DNA of 14,741 nucleotides from BS750m-G77 sp043797735 (GTDB lineage: Bacteria; Omnitrophota; Gorgyraeia; Gygaellales; Profunditerraquicolaceae). The stretch covers positions 1 through 14,741 of the forward strand of contig JAZDPH010000034.1 of the NCBI GenBank assembly GCA_043797735.1, given 5' to 3'. Position 1 is the first letter of the stretch. Each line of letters opens with the position of its first letter. The notes under the pieces are model-generated. The model was given only the letters and a program-made list of their open reading frames with translations. It was not told where the DNA came from and did not search any database. A program made the position numbers and the translations under genes. Positions 1 to 6,134 of this stretch are shown here, in pieces.

Positions 1-450
1 TCGGAAAGCCTCCAGGAGTTAATTACCAAGGTTATCGTTCCTACTGAACAGGTTTCCGAGATACGCGGCGGAAAAAAAAAGATTTCACAAAGGAAGTTTT
101 TTCCGGGCTACCTTCTTCTGGAGATGGAGTTAAGCGAAAAGACGTACCTTTTTATTAAAAATACTGTAGGAGTTACCGGTTTTATAGGTTTGGGTAAGAA
201 GCCTATGCCTTTGCCGCAGGCCGAGGTTGATAATATACTTAAGAGGACGCAGGATACGCAGGCAAAGCCCAGCCCCAAAGTTATTTTTGAAAAAGGAGAG
301 CAGGTTAGGGTGACAGAAGGGCCGTTCGTGAATTTTAACGGTAGTATCGAAGAAATCCATCCGGAAAAAGGAAAAATTAAAGTTAACGTTTCCATTTTTG
401 GCCGGGCAACGCCGGTTGAGTTGGAATACTGGCAGGTAGAAAAGGTATGA
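1..450 (+). CDS. nusG: Transcription termination/antitermination factor NusG, 5'-truncated by window edge
   Basis: NusG binds the RNA polymerase clamp, suppresses pausing, and links polymerase to Rho or, through S10, to the ribosome. Frame 1 is open from base 1 to a TGA at 448-450, giving 149 visible residues; bacterial NusG is usually about 175-180 aa, so roughly 25-35 N-terminal residues lie outside the window. The visible part holds most of the NGN domain (fragment residues 1 to about 90, including FFPGYLLLEM and the VGVTGFIG segment). The C-terminal KOW domain starts near fragment residue 98 (GEQVRVTEGPFVNFNG) and ends in EYWQVEKV. The internal ATG at 124 would cut the NGN domain and is not the real start. 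rplK follows after 111 nt holding a two-hairpin element. Its place before rplK matches the common secE-nusG-rplK order. Identity is very secure. Confidence 0.96.
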   Translation, partial: SESLQELITKVIVPTEQVSEIRGGKKKISQRKFFPGYLLLEMELSEKTYLFIKNTVGVTGFIGLGKKPMPLPQAEVDNILKRTQDTQAKPSPKVIFEKGEQVRVTEGPFVNFNGSIEEIHPEKGKIKVNVSIFGRATPVELEYWQVEKV

Positions 451-452
451 GA

Positions 453-544
453 GGCCACGACTTATGGAGCGTAAGCGAACATAAGTCGTTGGCCGAACTA
501 CCCCCCTGTTTTGATTTGCGAACGAATTGAGCAAATCAATGGGG
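453..544 (+). repeat. Two-part hairpin element, copy 1 (nusG/rplK gap)
   Basis: Hairpin A spans 453-494. GGCCA (453-457) pairs with TGGCC (490-494), CGACTTATG (458-466) pairs with CATAAGTCG (480-488), T489 is unpaired, and the apex is GAGCGTAAGCGAA (467-479), which can fold as GC-GTAA-GC flanked by GA/GA. A GAACTA linker follows. Hairpin B then pairs CCCC (503-506) with GGGG (541-544) and TTGATTTGC (511-519) with GCAAATCAA (531-539), with an asymmetric internal loop. Part A clearly matches copies 2-4; part B has its own sequence but the same layout. No U-tract follows either hairpin, so it does not look like an intrinsic terminator. An L1 autoregulatory site often lies before rplK in other bacteria; I cannot recognise one here. 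Function unknown. Confidence 0.85.
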
Positions 545-561
545 ATCAATAGGTTTATTTA

Positions 562-987
562 ATGGCAAAGAAGATAAAGGTGCAGATTAAATTACACGTT
601 CCGGGAGCGCAGGCTAATCCGGCGCCGCCGGTCGGGCCGGCCCTTGGCCAGCACGGTGTAAATATTATGTTGTTTTGCAAGCAATTCAACGAACAGACCA
701 AGGGTAGAGATGGCCTGATCCTGCCGGCTGTCATCAGCGTTTACGAAGACAGGACCTTTACCTTTATTATAAAGACCCCGCCTTCTTCAGTGCTTCTTAA
801 ACGGGCGGCAAACCTGGCAAAGGCTTCCGGCTCAAGCGGCAAAGAAATAATCGGCAAGGTAACTAAAAGCCAGGTTGAAGAAATAGCAAAAGAGAAACTA
901 CAGGATTTAAATACCAAAGATTTAGCTCAGGCAATTAAGATTATTGAGGGCACAGCCAGAAGCATGGGCATCGGGATAGAGGCCTAA
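562..987 (+). CDS. rplK: 50S ribosomal protein L11
   Basis: L11 is the base of the GTPase-associated centre. It binds the 23S rRNA L11-binding region and contacts EF-G, EF-Tu and stringent factor. At 141 aa it has the family's usual length. The N-terminal domain (about 1-70) carries the proline-rich switch PAPPVGPALGQHGVNI (residues 20-35). The rRNA-binding C-terminal domain (about 72-141) begins KTPPSSVLLKRAA and ends GTARSMGIGIEA. The ATG at 562 gives the standard MAKKIKVQIKLHVPG start; an AGGT at 551-554, seven bases upstream, is a weak ribosome-binding site. It is the first gene of the tightly packed rplK-rplA-rplJ-rplL module and is separated from nusG by hairpin element copy 1. Identity certain. 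Confidence 0.98.
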   Translation: MAKKIKVQIKLHVPGAQANPAPPVGPALGQHGVNIMLFCKQFNEQTKGRDGLILPAVISVYEDRTFTFIIKTPPSSVLLKRAANLAKASGSSGKEIIGKVTKSQVEEIAKEKLQDLNTKDLAQAIKIIEGTARSMGIGIEA

Positions 988-1007
988 GGATTCTTCTTAG
1001 GATAGAG

Positions 1008-1688
1008 ATGAGCATGAGGAGCAGAAGGTACAAAGAGTCAGAAAAGCAGATTGAGAAGGATAAGTCCTATCAGTTAAAAGACGCGATTCCGATACTGAAG
1101 AAAATGTCTCTGCCGAAATTCGATAGCTCCGTAGACCTGCACTATCATTTGGGTGTGGATGTTAAGAATTCGGACCAGATGGTTCGCGGAACGGTGGTGC
1201 TTCCTCATGGGACGGGAAAAAAGGTTAGGATTGCGGTTTTTTGCAAGGGCGAAGACGAGAAGATTGCCAGGGACCTTCAGGCCGATTTTGCAGGAGGCAA
1301 TGAATTGATAGACAAAGTCGCGGCAGGCATGCTTGATTTTGACTGTGCTATCGCTACTCCTGAGATGATGAGGGACTTAAGCAAACTGGGGAAGGTCTTA
1401 GGCCCGCGCGGGCTTATGCCCAGCCCGAAGGCCGGCACGGTAACCAAGGACATCAAGAAAGCAGTTGAGGACTTAAGAAGAGGCAAGGTAGAATTTCGTA
1501 TTGATAAACAGGCAGGGATTCATATTTCGGTAGGCAAGATTTCCTTTAGTGAAGAAAAGCTTTATGATAATGCCTCCGAGGTGATCGAGGCAATAAACCA
1601 GGCGCGGCCGAGTTCAGTCAAGGGCAAATTTATTCGCGGCCTTTCAATTTCAACGTCGATGAATCCGGGGCTCAAACTTTCATTTTAG
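1008..1688 (+). CDS. rplA: 50S ribosomal protein L1
   Basis: L1 binds 23S rRNA helices 76-78 and forms the mobile stalk that guides deacylated tRNA out of the E site. In many bacteria it also represses its own mRNA. The 226-residue product is close to the family norm (about 230). The signature LGKVLGPRGLMPSPKAGTV lies at residues 127-145, and the C-terminal KGKFIRGLSISTSMNPG at 205-221. The start at 1008 is favoured by AGGA at 999-1002; an in-frame ATG at 1014 (MRSRRYKES) is possible and would shorten it by two residues. It follows rplK by 20 nt and precedes rplJ by 4 nt, consistent with one polycistronic unit. Identity is certain; the exact start is slightly uncertain. Confidence 0.97.
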   Translation: MSMRSRRYKESEKQIEKDKSYQLKDAIPILKKMSLPKFDSSVDLHYHLGVDVKNSDQMVRGTVVLPHGTGKKVRIAVFCKGEDEKIARDLQADFAGGNELIDKVAAGMLDFDCAIATPEMMRDLSKLGKVLGPRGLMPSPKAGTVTKDIKKAVEDLRRGKVEFRIDKQAGIHISVGKISFSEEKLYDNASEVIEAINQARPSSVKGKFIRGLSISTSMNPGLKLSF

Positions 1689-1692
1689 TTAT

Positions 1693-2226
1693 ATGAAAAA
1701 ATTAGGGCTTTTATTTAAAGAGACATCAGAAGGTATTATTAAGGATCGCCTTAAGCAATCCGAGGCTTTCCTGATTATAAGGCATACCGGGGTTTCCGGG
1801 CCGGATTTAAGCAGTTTGAGGCAGAGCCTAAAAGGCTTGGATGCCTCTTTTTTTGTGGTAAAAAACAGCGTTGCCAGGCGCGCCCTGAAAAATTCCGGGC
1901 ATGATTCTCTTCTTGGAAGCGTGGAAGGGCCTTGCGGGCTGGTATTTATTAAAGAGGACCCGGTGGTTGTCTCTAAGGTTCTCTGGGGCTTCAAAAAGGA
2001 ACATGAGAAGTTTATTTTAGGAGATGGTTTTCTAAAGGATAAGCCTCTGGGAGGCAAGGATATTGAATCAATGGCTCGTCTGCCGTCTAAGGAGGTTTTA
2101 AGGGCGCAGTTGGTGATGACATTAAATGCCCCCATTTCGGGCTTAGTTATGGCCTTGAGCCAGATAATCAGAAAATTTGTTTATTGTTTGGATCAGATCA
2201 GGGAGAAAAAACAAGGAGGAAAGTAA
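1693..2226 (+). CDS. rplJ: 50S ribosomal protein L10
   Basis: L10 (177 aa, normal length) anchors the L12 dimers of the stalk to the 23S rRNA next to L11. The N-terminal rRNA-binding domain shows the family pattern: FFVVKNSVARRAL (residues 53-65), EGPCGLVFI (78-86), LPSKEVLRAQLVMTLNAPIS (130-149). The C-terminal amphipathic helix (about 150-177) is the L12-docking segment. The ATG lies only 4 nt after the rplA stop, with no recognisable Shine-Dalgarno sequence, so translation is probably coupled to rplA. There is no intergenic room for the L10(L12) leader RNA that sits before rplJ in many bacteria. The last codons (KQGGK) carry the AGGAGG ribosome-binding site of rplL. Confidence 0.97.
   Translation: MKKLGLLFKETSEGIIKDRLKQSEAFLIIRHTGVSGPDLSSLRQSLKGLDASFFVVKNSVARRALKNSGHDSLLGSVEGPCGLVFIKEDPVVVSKVLWGFKKEHEKFILGDGFLKDKPLGGKDIESMARLPSKEVLRAQLVMTLNAPISGLVMALSQIIRKFVYCLDQIREKKQGGK
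2214..2219 (+). promoter_or_regulatory. Strong Shine-Dalgarno site for rplL, embedded in the end of rplJ
   Basis: A perfect AGGAGG lies 8 nt before the rplL ATG at 2228 and is part of the last codons of rplJ. It decides the rplL start against an upstream in-frame ATG at 2177, which lies inside rplJ. It is one of only two perfect hexamers at gene starts in the window. Confidence 0.85.
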
Positions 2227-2227
2227 A

Positions 2228-2608
2228 ATGGCTGCTGTAAAATTAGAGGAGATGATTAAAACTATTGAGACTATGAGCGTATTGGAACTTGCAGATTTAG
2301 TCAAGGCGCTGGAAGAGAAATTTGACGTAAAGGCCAATATGCCAATGGTTGCTGGTGTCGGCGCCGCCTCTGGGGCTGCCGCGCCTCAGGAGGAAAAGAG
2401 TGCTTTTAATGTAGTTTTGACCAGCGTCGGCGCAAACAAGATCGCCGTAATAAAGGAAGTAAGGACAATGACCAGCCTGGGCTTAAAAGAAGCCAAGGAT
2501 TTGGTGGATGCCGCCCCCAAAACCGTCAAGGAGGGCGCGACGAAAGAAGAAGCGCAAGAAATGAAAAAGAAGCTTGAGGCAGCGGGAGCAACGGTAGAGT
2601 TAAAATAA
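2228..2608 (+). CDS. rplL: 50S ribosomal protein L7/L12
   Basis: L12 is the only multi-copy ribosomal protein. Its dimers on L10 recruit translational GTPases and stimulate GTP hydrolysis. The ATG at 2228 gives 126 aa, typical for the family. The N-terminal dimerisation and L10-binding domain is about residues 1-36. A flexible Ala/Gly-rich hinge (GVGAASGAAAPQEE, 43-56) follows. The C-terminal GTPase-contacting domain (about 58-126) includes KIAVIKEVRTMTSLGLKEAK (71-90) and ends GATVELK. The frame is open upstream to 2177, but that start overlaps rplJ and lacks a ribosome-binding site, while 2228 has AGGAGG at ideal spacing. Only 1 nt separates it from the rplJ stop, so coupling is likely. It closes its module: hairpin element copy 2 begins 4 nt after its stop. 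Confidence 0.98.
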   Translation: MAAVKLEEMIKTIETMSVLELADLVKALEEKFDVKANMPMVAGVGAASGAAAPQEEKSAFNVVLTSVGANKIAVIKEVRTMTSLGLKEAKDLVDAAPKTVKEGATKEEAQEMKKKLEAAGATVELK

Positions 2609-2612
2609 GTGA

Positions 2613-2709
2613 TGGCTAAACTTATGGACCGCGAGCGAAGCGAAGCGGGAACATAAGTTTATGCCAGAACTTATCCTGAGTCCGCCACAATCTTTGGCGG
2701 ACGAAGGAT
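2613..2709 (+). repeat. Two-part hairpin element, copy 2 (rplL/rpoB gap)
   Basis: Hairpin A spans 2613-2666. TGGC (2613-2616) pairs with GCCA (2663-2666), TAAACTTATG (2617-2626) pairs with CATAAGTTTA (2652-2661), and T2662 is unpaired as in the other copies. The apex is longer than elsewhere and contains CCGC/GCGG arms around GAGCGAAGCGAA. After the linker GAACTT comes hairpin B (2673-2709): ATCCT/AGGAT outside, GAG/CGA internal loop, TCCGCCA (2681-2687) with TGGCGGA (2695-2701), loop CAATCTT. No U-tract follows. In E. coli the rplL-rpoB gap holds an attenuator and an RNase III site, so the position suits a role in lowering rpoBC relative to rplL; that role is inference. Confidence 0.87.
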
Positions 2710-2727
2710 CTAAGCAGAGTTTAAACT

Positions 2728-5700
2728 ATGTTAAAACGAAAGAATTTCGCCAAACTTAAAGAAGTATACCATCTTCCGAATCTTCTGGATGTGCAGTTAG
2801 ATGCATACCGGGATTTTTTACAGATGGACGTTCCTGCTCAAGAGAGGAAACGCCAGGGGCTGGAGGAGGTTTTTCAGGAGATATTTCCGGTTGAAAATGC
2901 GGATCGTTCGGTAAAGCTGGAGTATATCAGTTATTCTCTGGGGAAACATAAATACACCATCAACGAATCCAAAATCAGGGCACTGACTTATGCTGCGCCT
3001 CTTAAGGTGCGCTTCAGGTTAACTACCCCTAAAGAGACCAAGGAGCAGGATGCCTATTTCGGCGACTTGCCGTTAATGACGGACAAGGGGACTTTTGTCA
3101 TAAACGGGGATGAGCGTGTGGTGGTTAGCCAGCTGCAGCGTTCTCCCGGGATTTCATTTGAGGAGGAGGAGCATCCCACCGGCAAAAAGATATTTTACGC
3201 CAGGGTTATCCCCTACCGCGGGGCATGGCTGGAATTTAAGTATGACCTCTCAGATAATATCCTGGCTTATGTGGACAGGCGCAGGAATTTTCCCGCCACC
3301 CAGATTTTAAGGATACTCGGTTTCTCCGAGGATGCCGATATTATCAAGGCTTTCGGCAGGGAATACCCGGAAATCACCAATACCTTAAAGAAGGATAGCA
3401 CCAGGAATAAAGAAGAGGCCTACCTTGATTTTTACCGCAAGATGCGCCCTAGCGAACCGGTGACCAAAGAGACGGCAGAGGCTTTATTTTACAGATTATT
3501 TTTTGACCCGGCCAGGTATGACCTGGAGCGTGCCGGCAGGTTTATCTTAAACAGAAAATTAGGAATGGATGTTTCGCTGGAAAAAAGGATTCTGGATTCG
3601 GCAACCATAATCAAGGCAATAGAGTACCTGATTAAATTAAAGGAAGGCCTCGGCAAAATCGACGATATAGACCATCTCGGCAACCGCCGCGTTAAGACCG
3701 TAGGTGAATTAATCCAGAACCAGGTGAGGATTGGCCTTGCGCGCGTAGAGCGTTCAATAAGGGAACGTTTAAGCCTCTTGGGAGAATTTGATAACCTTAG
3801 CGTCCATTACCTTATTAATTCAAAACTATTATCCAACCAGATCCGTGACTTTTTTGGCCGCAGCCAGCTATCTCAGTTTATGGACCAGGTAAACCCTCTG
3901 GCAGAGATAACCCACAAGAGAAGGCTAAGCGCATTAGGGCCGGGAGGCCTGTCTCGCGAGCGCGCCGGTTTTGAAGTCAGGGATATCCATCCCTCTCATT
4001 ACGGCAGGGTTTGTCCTATTGAAACTCCTGAAGGGCCGAATATCGGCTTAATCGCTTCTTTAAGCACTTTTGCCAGGATTAATCCGCTGGGGCTTCTTGA
4101 GACCCCGTATAGAAAGGTCGAAGACGGAAGAGTTACAAAAAGGATTGATTATTTGACTGCCGATATCGAAGAGGATAAGGTTATTGCTCAAGCCAACGTT
4201 CCGCTGGATAACGACGGCCGTTTTGTAGAGCGCGAAGTCTCCTGTCGTTATAAAGATGATTTTCCCAAAATTTCGGCAAAACAGGTTCAATACATGGACG
4301 TTTCTCCCAAGCAGCTGGTTTCGGTGGCGGCAGCTTTAATTCCTTTCTTAGAACATGACGACGCCAACCGCGCGCTGATGGGGTCAAACATGCAGAGGCA
4401 GGCTGTGCCGTTGATGATAACCGAGGCGCCTTTAGTGGGCACTGATATGGAGGAAAAGGTTGCGCGTGATTCGGGGTCTGTAATATTAGCGGAAAATTCC
4501 GGAAGGGTAACTTACCTTGATTCCACATTGATTATTATCGGTAAACATAGCTACCATCTCGATAAATTTTTGCGTACAAACGCGAATACCTGCTTGAATC
4601 AGCGGCCGCTGGTTACATTGGGCCAGCACGTTGAGAAAGGCGATATTATTGCCGACGGTATAAGCACAGAGCACGGCGAGCTTGCCTTGGGCAAGAATGT
4701 GCTTTGTGCCTTTATGCCCTGGAGGGGGTACAATTTTGAAGATGCGATACTGATCAGCAATAAACTGATCAAAAAGGATGCCTTTACCTCTATACATATA
4801 GAAGAATTTGAAATTGAGGCAACCGAAACCCGCCTGGGGAATGAAGAGATAACCCGCGATATACCTAACGTAAGCGAAGAATCCCTCAGGAACCTGGATG
4901 AAACGGGGGTGATTCGTACCGGGGCCGAAATCGGGCCGGGGGATATACTGGTGGGGAAAATTACCCCAAAGACAGATGTAGAGCCTTCTCCTGAAGAGAG
5001 GCTGCTGCGGGCTATTTTTGGGGAAAAGGCAGGGGATGTGCGTGATTCTTCATTGACCGTCCCGCCGGGTGTCGAGGGAGTGGTCATAGACGTCCATATA
5101 TTCCAGCGCAAGGAGCGCGGTAGAAAATCAAAAGAAGAAAAGGCCAGGGAACAGGCAAAGATTAAGGAGTTAAGGGCCTACTACAAGCAGGAGATAGAAT
5201 TCGCGCAGAAGGAACGCCAGAAGCATTTATGCCAGCTCTTAGGCGTGGATAAGAACAAGTTGGCTAAAGCGGATTTCAGTGATAATGAAGAGGCAAAGAT
5301 TCTGGCAGCCTCATTTGATAACCAGATTCATGAGCTTTTAGCCGAAGAGGAACAGGAGATAGAAAAGGTAAAAAGAGGGGATGAACTGCCCCCCGGAGTA
5401 TTAAAGAGGGCGGTGGTCTATATCGCTACCAAGCGCAGGTTATCAGAGGGGGACAAGCTGGCAGGCCGCCACGGCAACAAAGGGGTAGTGGCCAAGATAC
5501 TTCCTGAGGAGGATATGCCCTATTTACCGGACGGGACCCCCGTAGAAATAGTATTGAATCCCTTGGGTGTGCCTTCGCGTATGAATATCGGCCAGATCCT
5601 GGAGGCACATTTAGGGTGGGCGGCTAAGGTTCTCGGGTTACATATGGGATGCCCTGTTTTTGACGGCGCCCGGGAAGAGGAAATTAAAGAGATGCTTAAA

Positions 5701-6132
5701 AAAGCGGGCTTAAAAGAGGACGGCAAGACCGTTCTTTATGACGGCTATTCAGGAGAGCCCTTTGACCACCGCGTAACCGTCGGATATATTTACATTATGA
5801 AATTAATCCATCTGGTTGATGAGAAGATTCATGCCCGTTCCATCGGCCCGTATTCTCTGGTTACCCAGCAGCCCCTAGGCGGCAAGGCACAGTTCGGCGG
5901 CCAGAGGCTGGGCGAAATGGAGGTCTGGGCGCTGGAGGCGTATGGGGCGGCATTTACCCTGCAGGAGATGCTCACCGTAAAAAGCGATGATGTTTCCGGC
6001 AGGACTCGTATATATGAAGCAATTGTCAAAGGGGAACAGCGTCTGACTCACGGGACGCCGGAGTCCTTCAATGTTTTAATAAAAGAACTGCAGGGATTAG
6101 GCCTGGATATTAAGACGGAGAAAACCAAATAG
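2728..6132 (+). CDS. rpoB: DNA-directed RNA polymerase subunit beta
   Basis: The beta subunit of core RNA polymerase forms one pincer of the active-site cleft. It has 1134 aa against 1342 in E. coli, because the large lineage-specific insertions of enterobacterial beta are absent; all core blocks are present. The N-terminal lobe begins KLKEVYHLPNLLDVQLDAY. The rifampicin pocket is at residues 376-403 (FGRSQLSQFMDQVNPLAEIT then HKRRLSAL): the positions equal to E. coli Q513, D516, H526, R529 and S531 are all wild type, while N518 is Val and S522 is Ala. A charged, probably coiled-coil stretch covers about 793-885. The active-site lysines are K910 and K918 in KLAGRHGNKG (910-919). The C-terminal clamp/switch region contains GGKAQFGGQRLGEMEVWALE. 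The ATG at 2728 has only a weak purine-rich site (CAGAG). rpoC starts 2 nt after its stop. Confidence 0.98.
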   Translation: MLKRKNFAKLKEVYHLPNLLDVQLDAYRDFLQMDVPAQERKRQGLEEVFQEIFPVENADRSVKLEYISYSLGKHKYTINESKIRALTYAAPLKVRFRLTTPKETKEQDAYFGDLPLMTDKGTFVINGDERVVVSQLQRSPGISFEEEEHPTGKKIFYARVIPYRGAWLEFKYDLSDNILAYVDRRRNFPATQILRILGFSEDADIIKAFGREYPEITNTLKKDSTRNKEEAYLDFYRKMRPSEPVTKETAEALFYRLFFDPARYDLERAGRFILNRKLGMDVSLEKRILDSATIIKAIEYLIKLKEGLGKIDDIDHLGNRRVKTVGELIQNQVRIGLARVERSIRERLSLLGEFDNLSVHYLINSKLLSNQIRDFFGRSQLSQFMDQVNPLAEITHKRRLSALGPGGLSRERAGFEVRDIHPSHYGRVCPIETPEGPNIGLIASLSTFARINPLGLLETPYRKVEDGRVTKRIDYLTADIEEDKVIAQANVPLDNDGRFVEREVSCRYKDDFPKISAKQVQYMDVSPKQLVSVAAALIPFLEHDDANRALMGSNMQRQAVPLMITEAPLVGTDMEEKVARDSGSVILAENSGRVTYLDSTLIIIGKHSYHLDKFLRTNANTCLNQRPLVTLGQHVEKGDIIADGISTEHGELALGKNVLCAFMPWRGYNFEDAILISNKLIKKDAFTSIHIEEFEIEATETRLGNEEITRDIPNVSEESLRNLDETGVIRTGAEIGPGDILVGKITPKTDVEPSPEERLLRAIFGEKAGDVRDSSLTVPPGVEGVVIDVHIFQRKERGRKSKEEKAREQAKIKELRAYYKQEIEFAQKERQKHLCQLLGVDKNKLAKADFSDNEEAKILAASFDNQIHELLAEEEQEIEKVKRGDELPPGVLKRAVVYIATKRRLSEGDKLAGRHGNKGVVAKILPEEDMPYLPDGTPVEIVLNPLGVPSRMNIGQILEAHLGWAAKVLGLHMGCPVFDGAREEEIKEMLKKAGLKEDGKTVLYDGYSGEPFDHRVTVGYIYIMKLIHLVDEKIHARSIGPYSLVTQQPLGGKAQFGGQRLGEMEVWALEAYGAAFTLQEMLTVKSDDVSGRTRIYEAIVKGEQRLTHGTPESFNVLIKELQGLGLDIKTEKTK

Positions 6133-6134
6133 TT

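Noticed and set aside
453..544. Hairpins in the nusG/rplK gap as an intrinsic terminator or the L1 autoregulatory site
   Set aside because: No U-tract follows either hairpin, and hairpin A recurs before rpoB, fusA and rpsJ, which argues against an L1-specific site. Hairpin B here is unique and could still be one, but I could not match it to the rRNA L1 site by eye.
130..549. 139-aa open frame on the minus strand
   Set aside because: It is antisense to nusG and crosses the hairpin element. Its sequence has no family resemblance and mirrors the coding bias of nusG.
3847..3930. Rifampicin-resistance signature in rpoB
   Set aside because: The key contact positions (Q383, D386, H396, R399 and S401 here) are wild type. 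The Val at the N518 equivalent and Ala at the S522 equivalent are more likely lineage differences than resistance changes.
4599..5111. 170-aa minus-strand open frame within rpoB
   Set aside because: It is fully antisense to conserved rpoB blocks and its composition reflects the complementary strand. No start signal or recognisable domain.
5104..5382. Charged helical stretch in RpoB as a novel inserted domain
   Set aside because: The segment between the VHIFQRKERG and LPPGVLKRAVVYIA blocks corresponds to a region that is variable and helical in many bacterial beta subunits, so it is ordinary family variation.
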